DNA of 64,000 nucleotides from Antedon mediterranea. Taxonomy: Eukaryota > Echinodermata > Crinoidea > Comatulida > Antedonidae. Below the pieces are notes generated by a model. That model was not told the DNA's origin. It was given only the letters and a program-made list of their open reading frames with translations, and did no database searches. Below are positions 35,276 to 48,800 of this stretch, one piece after another (the stretch's first letter is position 1; the number at the start of each line of letters is the position of its first letter). The position numbers and the translations under genes were made by a program. The DNA lies in assembly GCF_964355755.1 (NCBI RefSeq), contig NC_092676.1, positions 9,034,288 to 9,098,287 on the forward strand, in the 5' to 3' direction.

Positions 35276-38200
35276 TGATATATCAATAATTTAACACACA
35301 AACAGAAAATGAAACCAACTTACAGTATGTTTAGAACGGGGCTAAGCTTGCAAACAAATACTGTGTAGGCCTACTACTCTCTCCGCGAGCGTAAACATTA
35401 TTTAATCCACATGTGTTCGGTCATAGAGAAAAGTTTACTTTCTATTGACTATGGTTCGGTACGGTCTGATGATTTTGAAGAGCGCCACCAATAATTTAGT
35501 AAGTGAGTCAAAAGGTTGATACGAAGAATTAATAATGTCATTGAATGATATAATAATTGCATAATAATAAAGTAATACTAATTATAATCGAATGAAGAAA
35601 TGATACATTTATTCTATAATATCATTCGTAATAAAAAATATTTACACAATTACGATTATTGACTCATTTAAAATCATGAACGACGCGAGTTGCGAACCTT
35701 TCAATTGATTTGATTAAAAATGACTATAGGAGGCTCCAAATATCTACGAAATATGTTATCCGAGATACAGAACAAAGAATTTGTAAACCAATTGAATATT
35801 TTTAATGACAGTAAATATGAAAATGTGTGTGTTTATTGGAGTGTGCATATCCATTCAACAGTATCGACTGTAAACATCGTGAGGTGGTTTCCACATTCGT
35901 ATGATCAAACGGTAGCCTACAGGGTATGATCAACTAGCGTTCGTGTTCCCACCTATAATCATCCATTCATAGAAGTACTGATGAAGATATCAATCTGTGG
36001 CAACAATAGAATGGACCCGAGACCTGGCTATCTTCGACTTTAAAATAATAGAAAGTTTTGAAAAATTTGTTTCTAGAAATGTACGTTGTATGATGTATAG
36101 GCCTATGTTTATTAAAAAATTGTTGTAGTTTTCTAAATTACATTGTACAAGTTGCGAAGAGAAAACTGTTATTTGATCGTAAGTTAACGTGTACATAAAG
36201 CAAAACTATCCATCCATAGGGTCATTTATCTTTTGCTAATTAATCTCCTCTTGCTTGATTGCACTCAAGCAACAATACTACAATTGTAATAGCACAATGG
36301 AAGATTAAAAGATAAACTAAATCACACAGTACAGTCTAAATACTAAAACAACTAAAACAATTCAATACAAAACTTAATTTAAAGTATTAGATCAGGCATC
36401 AAGTCTGCCCAAAATAATGATAAAAGTATGCACATCACTCACCTAAAATAGAGAGCCAATATCCTCATTGAGTGCATGGAGGTATACCACCATGTTGAGT
36501 GTAATAAAAATAACTTCAAAACTTTAAGTGTACAAACTGTACAACGTGTAAATATCACAATCTTCTTTAACTTGAATTGTACTTTAAACTTAGTACTCTT
36601 TTAGTATACCGTATATAATATATATATATATGTCTTTCAGTACTTTCAAATAGGTTCTCGAACTCAACGTTGTTCGAAATGTAAAAGTATATAAAGTTGA
36701 AATTTAATTAAAGTTGGAGTGTCCAGCACGTCCGATGGCAAGAGGCAAAGAGAAAGAAATCTCCCAAAACATACCCTAATGTCATCCAAAATTGTCAAAC
36801 AAGGTTTACCCCTATTGGTCCATTCTTGTTACTAGGCAAAACTCAAGAGGGGTAAATTGACCGATTGGTCAATTCCCAAATTTAGGACCTCCCATTTAAA
36901 TAGATAAACATGTAAGAAGATTAAAACAGAACAAAGAGAATTCTTAAAAGGATTAATTAACAAAATGATTAAAACATATGCAGTTCCAAGGAAAAGCAAT
37001 ATAATGCAAACATCTTAATGCTATATTGATAAACAATCTTGCCCACCCACTGCACCCAGCTGCATTACATTGTAGGTACATTGGAAAATAATAAAAAGTA
37101 AAGGAAAAGAAAACATGTCTAAAACATGACAGGGTTACATCCTCCCCTAACTTAAATTGCTACCTCCAGGAGCAAAAACACAAAATATCAAACATTACAA
37201 GTAGAGTCACCAGTCAAAGTGGAAAAAAAAAGGATTAAAATCGTATCTGTTTAATTTATCTTGGTGAACAGGAAGTGTGATATAAACTCATTCTGCCTGG
37301 ACACAATTTCAGTAATATTCACAATAACTTTTTCGTTATTAAGTTGATTGCTATAGTCTTGAATTTTTTGAAGAATTATTATAGATTTTTTTGCAACAAA
37401 ATCTTTCCAGTAGTTCAAAAGTTATGATAAAATATCTAATTTTTCTGAGATATCCTTGTGGCTATTCTAATTATTACACATACCCCACTGCTCAAATGCA
37501 TGTTGGCTATTCCAAACTTGCTGGCTAGTCTGAAGATAGTACAGTTGGTAGGGATTCTCATAGAGATATTTTCACTATAATATATCTATGGCATTCTCAA
37601 TGTGTACACATAAGTAATTAAATAATTCCTTGCTGTTGGAAGTTTATTTTTAATATCAATAAAGTAAATAACAAAATAAAGAATTAGCTATAATTATAAC
37701 ACATTTAAAATGAATGCCTTTTATAATTAGTTACCTAAAGTAACTTTACTCCACTTTTTTTTACATATAATATAATAATTTATTTGGAAGCTACACTTTT
37801 GAAACAGTGGCACACTTCTTGAATGAAGGTGCATCCAGAGTAAGTAAAATAAATAAATATTATTTAACAATAGGCCTATTAGTACAAGAGTCAACTTATT
37901 TGACAAAAGAACGCATTTCAATTAGTCAATTTACATGTTGAAAAATAATCAAAATATTCATTAAGTACCTAAATATAATTAATAATTAATTTCACTTTAA
38001 TGTGTTTTTATTATTCTGTGCCTGCTAATTTTTTAGATAGACAATATAATGAACAAAGAACAGAATCCAATAAACATTAAAGGAAATGAACTAGGCCTAC
38101 AGACCTATTGTTAATTGTAGACTCCTATGAAAAGAAATTTGAAGAACAAAAGGCATAATGGGTGGAAACCATTATACAGAATATAATAGATGATATCAGT

Positions 38201-39244
38201 AATGTGTAAATGTACTGGTGGTGTAAAGAAAGGGTAAAACAAAAAGAGATATCTTTTGATTTGTTAAATCTAGGCCAGTAGGTAGGTAGGTCTGTTACCA
38301 TGTTTGTTTAAAACAATCGCAGGACAGACGATGGACTCGGACAGCCAGGCCCATAAATAAAATAGGGAGAGGCTTAGGCCATTCCTAGACCTAACCGCAA
38401 AATAATCAATTAAACTCTTAAAAATCAATCTAACCCCAATAAACTGAACTTAAATAATCTTTTCTATATCAGTAAAATTGTGCGTGAACTATAGTCAAAA
38501 CCCGCTAAAAACTGGGGCCTGTCGCGTTGCGCCCAATGTTGGTAGCAGGCTACTTATCCATGTGTGTATTATCGTTGACATTTTCGTTGGAGATTTTCAG
38601 TGTAGTTTTGAAAAGAAATGATGTTAGTCTTATACTAATACTAAATTAATTAGATTATTTTACGGAAAATATATTTTTATTAAAATTATAATTTTAATCG
38701 CAGAAAATAAATTTTGGAGAGTATAATATAAATAAAAAGCCTGATTGATAACAAAATAATTGCATCACCTTTTATTTTAACCTTGTGAAATGCGATTGTG
38801 TTTTGAAACTATAGGGTGGGTGTTTTCCAATGTTATTTTTAGTGCGCATATTTTGCTCACCACCGGCATCTGTGCTTATTTTTGAAATACTTAATAATAG
38901 ATAAAATACATTTTAATATATAATAATATAAAATATATATTATATAATATAATTTTATTTATATGAATTTTATTGCGTATTTATTTTAAAATATGCAAAT
39001 ATGCCTCAATTATTAGTGACAAAGGACAAGGAAGCCCGGGTCAAAAACATATTCACACGTCGTCCACGATAAACACATTTTAAATTTAAAACAAAACATA
39101 GTAATTATTGTAATTTTGAATTGGTATAGGTCACATCTTTAAAATATAAGTTTCCTAATAATTATCTTCTAATGATCATGAATTATTATTAAAATAAAAT
39201 ATACATATGTCACATGTCGCCCTGCCAAACTAAACTTTATGAAA
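35276..39244. other. Long noncoding stretch, unit 2
   Basis: Equivalent of 15621-19590. It agrees with unit 3 rather than unit 1 at most differing sites, for example ACTATGGTTCGGTACGG, where unit 1 has an extra GCAT. A 69-codon ORF at 35720-35929 (+) is open but has no recognisable family. Confidence 0.45.
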
Positions 39245-39698
39245 GGAGCTTTGCGCTGCGTGTGTAAACTCTCCAGAGTCAGGAGAGTTAGCCTGCTAAT
39301 AGTTAACATATGGTAAATCAGTTGCTTATACATATACAAGTTAAGCTTAGTACTTACAAAATAAGAACATATCAATAGCTTAAACAAACTCTCAACCAAA
39401 ACTGTAGTAACATAGCGAGAGCCAACAAAACGAACAAAAAACCCGCTCTGCTTACGCACGGTCTTTTATCACACAGTGTCACCTGTATTCCAATTACAGA
39501 ATGACTACGCAGCGCCCTCAATACTCAATTCATCACATTTACATTGGAAGAATAGGGATGGAGCTTTGCGTCCGCAAACTCTCCAGAGTCACGAGAGAGT
39601 TAGCCTGCTAAACTTTACATTGGGAGAATAGGAAATAGAGCTTTGCGTCCGTAAACTCTCCGGAGTCACGAGAGAGAGTTAGCCTGCTAAACTTTACC
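39245..39698. repeat. The 78-bp tandem repeats, unit 2, interrupted by an insertion
   Basis: Same three repeats as 19591-19810. The first is split from its 3' part by 238 bp of foreign sequence at 39300-39537. Confidence 0.7.
39300..39537 (-). mobile_element. 238-bp insertion of unknown family, unit 2 only, possible solo LTR
   Basis: Present only here; units 1 and 3 show the uninterrupted GCCTGCTAAACTTTAC. The two bases AC of the target are missing and no clean target duplication is seen. On the minus strand it reads TGTGATGAATTGAGTATTGA at one end, with GATAAAAGACCGTGCGTAAG (TATA-like) inside, and finishes near ATATGTTAACTA. TG at the start and the TATA-like box suggest a solo LTR fragment, but the end is not CA. 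Confidence 0.5.
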
Positions 39699-39961
39699 GG
39701 AAGGCGATTGTTTCGCCTGAACGGTTTTCTATTCAAAGCATACAGGCAAGCATTGCACTGGTAGGTGGGGGAAGACAACAGATAGAACAGCATTCCTGTT
39801 CTAAGATCTTGGCTCTTTAAGGAAATTAAATATACTTTTCTAACTTTCAAAATACGTTATATTTGATGGATTTTTACAAATCAAGGATAAATTTGTATGT
39901 TTTAAATACTTCTAAACACATTTATCTTGTTTAAAGTGATGAAATATGTTTCTGAAAAAAG

Positions 39962-41287
39962 TTAGGATATGCTGTAAAAACTTGTAGTAGGCCTACACAT
40001 GTTATCAGGGATGGGTTCAACAGACTGTGAAAGTTCAGTAATAGTAGGTTCAACAATAGGTTCAATAATAGGTTCAATATTAGGTTCAATAATAGGTTCA
40101 ATAATAGGAGTATCATTAGGTAAATCAATAATGGGACTTGGAAGAATCTCGGTATCTTCAAAACAAAGTTGAGAAACAGACACAGGCTCAGGGCAAGGTT
40201 GGAGGGATCATGGTGCGGAATCTAAACAAGATTGCGGGATGAGTAGAGGTTCAGAACAAGATTGCGGGATGAGTAGAGGTTCAGCACAAGCCACAGGAGA
40301 ATCAAGGATAGTGACAGAAAGTTTAGGACTGGGTACAGATGATACTGGGGAGTCAACTACAGCTGGCTCTACATCTGTTGCAACTTCACTTGCTTCTTTA
40401 ACATTACACTCACAAAAACTGGCGTGACTACAGACTCGATGCTCTCGTCAAAGGACGCATTTACAGGACTACTATCAGTGGAAACATTTCCAGCACTAAT
40501 ATGAGATATATAGCAGGAGTAGTTTCATGGACAAATTCTTGGGCATCTACATTCAGCGGAAAATGGGGTGAAATGGAAGAAACTGTAAACGTTTCTACAG
40601 GGAGTGTGACTGAGAAGTCTAATGGGGACTAGCATTGTAACCTCCTTCTCACTGGATTCACCACTGTCATCATGCTCGCTCTCAGTGACATGAACTTTTG
40701 CCTTAGACCGCGTAATAGGGCGGTTTATCTTCTGTTTAGTAGGTTTTGCTGGTGGATCTTCTTTGTTTAAATAGTCGATGGGCAGAAGTATGTTTCGATG
40801 TAGTGTTCGTAGGCCTACTCGACCACTATTTGATTCTGGCTTCACACGGAGTCCCACTGGTCAGCGAGTTTGTGTTTACCCTGTAGTCCCAGATTTCGAA
40901 TCAACACTCGATCACCTGGATGAAGATCATTGACTCGTACTTTCAAATCATGTCGAACTTTGTTCTTGCGTGCTGACTTCGCTGCCTCTTCAGATGCCAT
41001 TTGATAGGCAAGCGATAGTTGGTTTCTCAGATCGTTGACGTACTTTATGGGGTCAGCGTTACCAAATCCATCTGGGCTAATTCCAAACCGTAAGTCAACA
41101 GGAAGTCTCACCTCTCGTCCGAACATCAGAAAATAAGGTGAGAAACCTGTACTGTCATGCTTCATACAGTTGTAAGCATGAACCAAAGCACTGATATAGC
41201 GACTCCAGCTTTCCTTCTTCTCGCCTTCGAGTGTATACCTAACATATTCATTAAAGTTCGATTAAAGCGTTCAGGTTGTGCTAGATT
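39962..41287 (-). mobile_element. Ty3/gypsy integrase C-terminus, degenerate, unit 2
   Basis: Same fragment as 20077-21392. The integrase part 41186-40842 is open. A one-base insertion (GGGGAC for GGGAC near 40625) shifts the frame in the following 110-codon segment. The IIEP tail has one more 12-bp repeat than unit 1. Confidence 0.85.
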
Positions 41288-41326
41288 AAACTCACTCACT
41301 CTCTTAACTATCTTTTAACTTCCCAG

Positions 41327-41660
41327 AGACGAGAAGTGTTTACACCTACTTGTTCATTCCTTGCAAGACATGCTTCCTGATGATGTCATCATCATGTCAA
41401 CCCAATCACCTGTGTCCTCCGCAAGTAAAAACGCACTTGATGAACTAGAAAAGGAAATAACTACAAAACTTAAAATTCTAACCGCTCACAAATTTGATGA
41501 CAAAGTGGAAGAAGTGAAAGATGATAAAGAAAAAAAAACAAAATCTGTAGAAGAGTGGAGGAAAGAGTTTAGACAAGACAAGAATATTTCTTACAAAAAA
41601 CGCTGCTTGCTTATTTTTATTGGTAAGGTCAAGTCTGGGGGGTCACTTCATCAAGCCTAG
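41327..41660 (+). CDS. Probable terminal exon of an unrecognised plus-strand gene, unit 3
   Basis: A pyrimidine tract and CAG acceptor (41324-41326) precede an open frame DEKCLHLLVHSLQDMLPDD that runs through KSVEEWRKEFRQDKNISY to TAG at 41658-41660. It is about 110 codons, charged, with a possible short helix around ALDELEKEITTKLKIL. No upstream exon could be recognised; the preceding sequence is gypsy remnant, so any 5' exons may lie outside the repeat unit or be lost. I recognise no family. The intact frame in units 3 and 4 and the good acceptor favour a real or recently lost exon. Confidence 0.42.
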
Positions 41661-42851
41661 ATACTTAGAGTATCCTATTACAAACAAAAACTTCAATGGA
41701 CTGTTTTGATAATAATTCAATGATTATCTGACAGTGAATTATAGTACCCATGTAATATCATGGGACTCATAAATACCAGAAATGCTTTGGGATTTGTTAT
41801 TAGACTCTTTTCCCAGCCGTTTTTTGGATTCAATACCTATAAATTATAGTCGAGTTTCCATTTTAACAAAAATGTCAAAGTGTAGTATTATACTGCTGCT
41901 TGATTTCATCTAATGAATGAGTTATCTCGTATGACGTAGCGGGCTAGAGCAGCAGCGTGAAAAAACTTAAAGAAGTGGAATCTTAATAAAAGTGATTGTT
42001 GCGAAAAGTGTTGTATAGAAATAGAAAGTGAAAAACATATGTTGTACACCTGTAACAGCATTCAATCAGATTTGAGGAAGTTCCGTAAACTGATCGTTAA
42101 ATGTATTCCGACTAATGAAACATTACGGTCAGGTTTCCCCGAGTGGTAAGACATAATTATAGGAACTCAGAACACGCTTGTTAATGAACTCATCTCTTTA
42201 TTTACATTTAGTATTTACAAATCTTGCATTATTTATAAAACAAGCAAACGGATTATCACTTGGAATTTATTTAAGATAGAACTATTTAAAAAAATTTAAT
42301 TAATAAAAGCAATATTATGTTCAAAATGTAAAACTATACAATTTTATAAAAGTATCCAAACAAAACATAATCTTATAATGCAATATACCATTTTATCATA
42401 TTTATTTATATTATATCGAATCTCTTTTTAATACTGAATATCAATCTTTATATCGTTTTAGCTCTGTAATATAAATTTTCTCTGTATACATGTTTGTTTT
42501 ATCTAGACTTCAACACAATTTCAAAATATTTTACATAATCTTCCTCTGTCTGTGTAATATCACTTAAATATTCATTGATAAATAGATAGATAGACAGACA
42601 TATATACTGTAACCTTCACCATATTGTTGTTTATCATTGCAATAAAAGTGGGTTGCCCCCACAAAAGAGAAAAAAAATATATATTGCTGAAATTAAGCCT
42701 CAATAAATAATATTGTTGAGAAGAGGAACACATTTATACAGTATATAATTATATCCCATTTTCATGCATAAAGCAATAGTATCTGCCTCTGAAGCACCAC
42801 CATCAAGATATTATTTTTTTTAAATATATCCCATGTATAAGCAATATAATG
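41661..42851. other. Intergenic spacer, unit 3
   Basis: Equivalent of 245-1502 with nothing gene-like. GCAATATAATGTTATC replaces GCAATATTATTATC just beyond the PFAS stop codon. Confidence 0.45.
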
Positions 42852-45800
42852 TTATCTATCTGCCTCTGACGTCTCCAAGCACCATGAACAAGCATTTTGG
42901 AACATCTTCATCCACGGTGACGCTTGTAATGTCTCCCGCCAATCTTGCGGCATCCATGGCCATTGCCACGTCAAAGTTGTACGCTCTGGATGAGGCATGA
43001 TCGCCAGATGACGGCCATCTGCGGAGCAAATTGCCGCTACGCCATTGGGTGAGCCATTGGGGTTCAACGGGTATTCAGTTGTCACTTCTCCTTTGTCATC
43101 GACAAAGCGCACTGGTGCAAGATTTTCAGACAGAACTGTGTCTTTTGTTTCTTTGTTAGAAAACTTCATGTGCCCTAGAGAGAAACAATTTGAGTTGAGT
43201 AAATTTAATAACATTTTTAGTTAAATTAAAATATAAGTTTGTACTAAGCATCCATCATTATCAAGAGGTATCAATATCTAACCTTCTCCATGCTGTGTCC
43301 AGACACCAAGCACAGAGCCTTCCATTCCTTTCAGCATTAAAGCAGGGCTTTCATTAATCTTTACAGCAACAAAACGAGACTCAAAACGCTCGGAAAGATT
43401 ATGAGCAAGATGGACTCCTTGCTGAGCTGATGCTGCGTCTAAAAGACAATAACAAATAATTCATAATAAACAGTCTGTCAACAAATGGATATCAAAAAGT
43501 AGTTAATATTTTCTTTTTACTTGTCAAAGAGGCATTACCTGCTTTACACCGGTGTCCTACTACCACTAAACTACTTACTAAATATACCTCATGATACCTT
43601 ACCTGTAGTAAGCTCCTTGGTGACATCTGGAGCAACCCAGCCTAGCAGGCCCATTAGTTGGCAGCCATTGCATACACCCAGTGAGAAAGTGTCTTTCCTT
43701 GCTCTAAATGCATCAAACTGAGCACGCACAGCTGGGTTGAACAAAATAGTTGCTGCCCAACCTAAAATGATTAATAAACATTATTTAAATAAACTAGAAT
43801 AAATATTTATTTAGGTTACTATCTGTCTAATACTAGTATAATACTTGGTTACTGCTCCAGCATGTATTTTTGCTATGCTACAAAAAGTGCAATCAGAAAA
43901 ATATACCTTTTGCAGAACCACAAACGTCTGCAAAACTGAAGCCACCAACAAAAACTACTCCACGGAATTGATCGAGGGTGACTTTCCCGCAAGCTAAATC
44001 TTGCATATTGACGTCCCATGTTTCAAAGCCAGCCATGTGTAGTGTTGAACTCATCTCTCGATCTCCATTACTGCCTTCCTCACGGATCACAGCAACCTTT
44101 GGTTTCATTCCATCTATGGAAGGCCAATTATGATTATGTATATGGTAACTAATGAGCCAAATTTAACTCGTATTACTTTAACAAATTAAAATTCAGAACA
44201 AGATAATCAATATTCCAAAATTGGTTCTAACCTTTAGAGCATCCCTTTTTAACAGAATTCAAATTTGTTGCAACGGGGTCAAAGGTTAATTTAAATGGTG
44301 GTGCTGTTCTATTTGCTAAATTGCGTTGCTCCACTTCAACACACTCTGGATTTGCTTGTAGTTTTTCCAGTTGAAAACTAGTCTCTTCCCACACGTCTCT
44401 AAGAACAGTCATCTTTTCATTCAAGACTTCTTTCTCATTTACCGAGATGACAACCTATAATTTACATGTAAAATATTCAGATTCATTCTAAAAACCATCA
44501 TAAATGATAAATGATCGTAAATAAATGTTCAAATATTGCTTCCATTTAAAAAAAAAAAAACTTACCATTGACCCTTGACCTGATCCACTAGAGTGACCAA
44601 TTAGAGAACAAGGGACATTATTGTCACTGAACTGTCTACAAATGTCCTCACTAGCATTAGCTGTTACTTCTAACACCAGCCCTACTTCTTCAGCAAACAG
44701 AATATCAATTGCAGTTACTGAAAATAAATATATAAAGTCTTACAATGTATTATTGCTTACCACAGGTTCTGGAACCATATGAAAGATTAAAATGACACTT
44801 TACAGATCCATTCGAGGCATTTATAGAGATAGCATAATGCTTACCATCAGGTTCGGAAAGTTTGACGTCAATACCACAATTCCCAGAAAACGCCATTTCT
44901 AATAATGTTGTTACAATACCGCCATCACTAATATCATGACCAGCTGATATTTTTCTATCTACAAAAGGATACAAAAGACAAAGTTGAATTCATATCTCTA
45001 AAGCTCTGTCTACACTATCAAACTTTATGTGATGTGATATGCCCATATATGGACATGATATCATATCACTACCATTTTTGGGCATTTCACTACCCTATTT
45101 AGGCGCATCACATTTTTTTGTCAAACTAGTTTCATAGTGTAGACAGCGCTTTATATTATAACTACAAGTAAATGAATTTATTGTAAACGTCTAATTAATA
45201 AGTCTATGAAAATGACTACCTTTGATAAGATTTTGCGTTGTGTTGAAAGCCCTTACAAACGTTTCCGGTTCATCGAGATCAGGCGAGGATTGTCCGAGTT
45301 GATTATAGCACTGAGCGAGGGCACTACCACCTAACCGGTTATGCCTTTTACCAAATGAAACCCAGAGCAAAGTCCCTGAAATAGAATATGTAAAGTCTTG
45401 TTTATAAATATATTATATTTTTTGTTTGTTTAGGTAGTTAATTTAATTGTACCTAACAAAATGTGCAATGTTATATTCACTTTACCTTTACTGTCTGGAC
45501 ATTTAAGGTCAGGGGTCACAGTTGCAGTAATATCTGGGCATGCCACATACACAGACACAACCAATGCACCTAAAAAATTGTAATTGATATTTCATTATTA
45601 GTAAGTAAATGGAGTAAAGAAGTGTATTAGTGTATTCAAGCTTAACTTATTAAAATAATTCACAAGATTGTACATCAGACACTATACTAGTTATTAACAA
45701 GCATGAAATGTCTAACCTGGAGCTTTGATCGTTTCAGAGCCTATCCTGGCAGCCATACTCAAAGAGTCCTTCCCACCATCCACAGCAACACCCAACTTGC

Positions 45801-48800
45801 CCATCACCTCGCACGCATCATACAATGCAGCACCCTCACCAGGAAGCTTCGCTGGCCACATCCAGTTACCGCTACATTTGACATCTTTAAGATCGGAGAC
45901 CCTAGCAAACACAAGATTGGTAAGGGCTTCTCCTACAGACATCCTGGCACCACAGCCAGGATCGACTAACCCTTTAATAGGCTGCTCTCCAATGGCTGTA
46001 GCTGAGCCTACAGTTTCAAAGTGGGAGAGTGCGATAACAGCAACATCAGCGAGTGGTGTGTGCAGGGGGCCTACACATTGCTGCTGGGCTATCAGGCCCG
46101 TGACAGCACGATCAACCTAACAGAAACAATATATCCTGGTTATACACTTTCCATATTCCTTCACACAAATAAATTATGCAATATTAAAGATAAACAGATC
46201 TTTACCTTATTAGTCAAAAATCTTTTACTGGCTACTGAAGGTAGACGCAGAACACGGTCGAGTGCACATCGGACAGTCAACCCATCAGGTAGTGTTAACT
46301 GCTTAAGTTTTGGTTTACATCGATCATACTTGAAAACCTGAGAGAAAAAAAAATATAATTCTATATAATTTTACAGACAGAAAGAGACACTATTATTATA
46401 ACACATAATTATTTTCAATGGTTATTTATGATGAAATCTGTGAGATTGAGAAAAAGTGACCTCAGCTGAGATTTGAACCTGGAATCTTCTGCTTGATATG
46501 CAGACATCCTACCATTACACCACTGATGCATTCATGGTATGGTTCAAACTTATTACCGACACTACTCTACTATCAAGTCTCCATCATACCTTTTGCGGCA
46601 TCTTCCCAAGAACCCATTCAAGTTGGAGATCAACTGGATAAGTAAGTGCTGTTCTTTTTATGCTTGGAGGTTCTGCATCACCCTTACCAGCTTCCACTTT
46701 CTTTTCCACCTCAAGACGAATCTGAAACAAAACAAAATATTTTTGTATTGCAAAACTCTTATGCACTCTATCTGTGCATGAAAAGGCATTCTTCAAAATT
46801 AGTAACACTGTAGTATTTAAATGTGTTTTTTCATACTTATCCCACAGTAAGCACAAACTTGCCAATTACAGGATGGATAAAATATTTTATAGTTTATCGT
46901 GCTTATAAACTAAGTTTTATTTCAGGCTTAGGGAGTGAAGTTGAAAGAGTCGTGAGTTACAAACCTTGACCTTGGAATTGGAAGGCAAGCATGTTAAACC
47001 ACCAAGCAACAGCTCCACTAAAAAAATTTAGAATAAAGTAGGTAAAAAAAATCATCCAAATATTACCTTCCCATCACCTGTAATGTCACCAACAAAAACA
47101 GCTGGACATTTCTCTCTGTCACAAATATCTTGAAGTTTTTCTTGATCCTCAGATCGTATTAGTATGGCATTGGACTCCTGGTATTCTGCACCCCATAGTT
47201 CTAAGGTGTTGATGGTTGGATCACCTAGTTGGAATTCCTTAGCTTTTATTAGAGCACCTGCAGGTTCACATATCTCCTTTAAAACATTACCTGTACACAA
47301 AAAAATGATTTAATTGGTCAGATGTTAGCCATAGTTTGACATAAAAATAAGTACATTTGTCTGACAAAGTGTCCCCTTAATAGGGATGTCCCAAATGAGG
47401 GGTGCTACTGTACTTAGTAAAATAATAAAAATAAGCACATTGCATGCAAACTCACCATTGCCTCCAGCTCCTTGATCATGTATACTACATATAGGGTTTG
47501 TATCAACCATCTCAATGCACGCCCTTATAACTCGGTTTAGTTTCTGTTCCATCTCCGCATCACCGCGCTGCACGGCTTCGAAGTCCAGTTTTTCTGTATT
47601 GTCACCTTGAACTTGAATGGAAGATGCAGCGCCCCCACCGACTCCGATGCGATAGATTGGTCCACCAAGTTTTACAATTTTCATTCCTGCATGGTAAACA
47701 ATTATTCATCAGTCAATAATTAGTTTTCAATGGAGAAATAAAAACAAAATATTTTATCAGGTTACTATAATCTTATTTTATATGACAGACATATAATATC
47801 TATGTGGAGACAACAATAATAAGAAGTACAGTATTTTTTATGGTGTTGTATTTAGTTTGTTTAACAAACCTTTTTCTGCTTCGTCTTTAGTCGCATGCAT
47901 ACTCTCAAGCATCCCAATACCCCCGCTGAACATAATGGGCTTGACCCACTCTCTTCTGTCGCTCTCAGAAAGCATCATGCCAAATGAACGAGAGAAACCG
48001 GTTAGAACGGGTTCACCAAACTTGTTGCCGTAGTCAGATGCACCGTTGCTGGCCTCTACAGCAACCGACAGAGCAGGCGCCATGTTGCTAGGATAAACCA
48101 TATTTTTGTCCTCCCATGGAAGGTCATACCCTGTTTAAACAAATGTTCAATCAATGATAATAAATAATTAATTACACTGAATATATAACATTTATAAAAA
48201 GCAAAATTATGTAATTAAGCAAGCAATTATGCCTGTTCACTGCATGCGTTACTTAATATCTTTCATCCCATACTCTATTTATACATATAAGTGCCAGTAA
48301 ATGAATATCTTTTAATTGTTGTTACTTTGCAAATCTTTGATAAGGTTTATCCTTTATATTTGTTATGTTTTATTTTCTGTTATATTTGTATTTATTTTGA
48401 TTTTTGAGCGAGTAAAGTCTGACATCAATTTTCATAAGGACTACAAAATCTAATTTTTAGATTTATATAATTTACCTGGAATGTTCAAATTTCCAAAACA
48501 GTAGCCTGCAGTGCCAGCCACTACATGTGCCCCCTTCCCTGCAGCCTGAACATCACGTATCCTACCCCCAGTACCAGTTGTAGCCCCTGGGAAAGGTGCA
48601 ACCCCAGTTGGAAAGTTATGGGTCTCTGCTGTGAAGATGATATGCCTGAGTGGTTCAGATTCCTCCATCACACTTGCTGACCCGGGATTGGCTGGTTTGA
48701 GAACTTTGACCTTATGGCCTTTGATTGCACTGAAAATCAAGTAAAGTCATCAAAGTGAGAAAAAACAGACAACATTTAAAGCTCCTACTGTCCCCAAATA

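Noticed and set aside
35720-35929. 69-codon plus-strand ORF starting MTIGGSKYLRNM (also 56431-56640)
   Set aside because: Interrupted by a stop and a 6-bp difference in unit 1, no recognised domain, no splice context, and within a stretch with no other coding signal. Identity between units 2 and 3 reflects recent duplication, not selection.
39608-39850. 80-codon minus-strand ORF over the 78-bp repeats in unit 2
   Set aside because: Open only in this unit because of small indels, with no family match. Repeats without stops in one frame can give this by chance.
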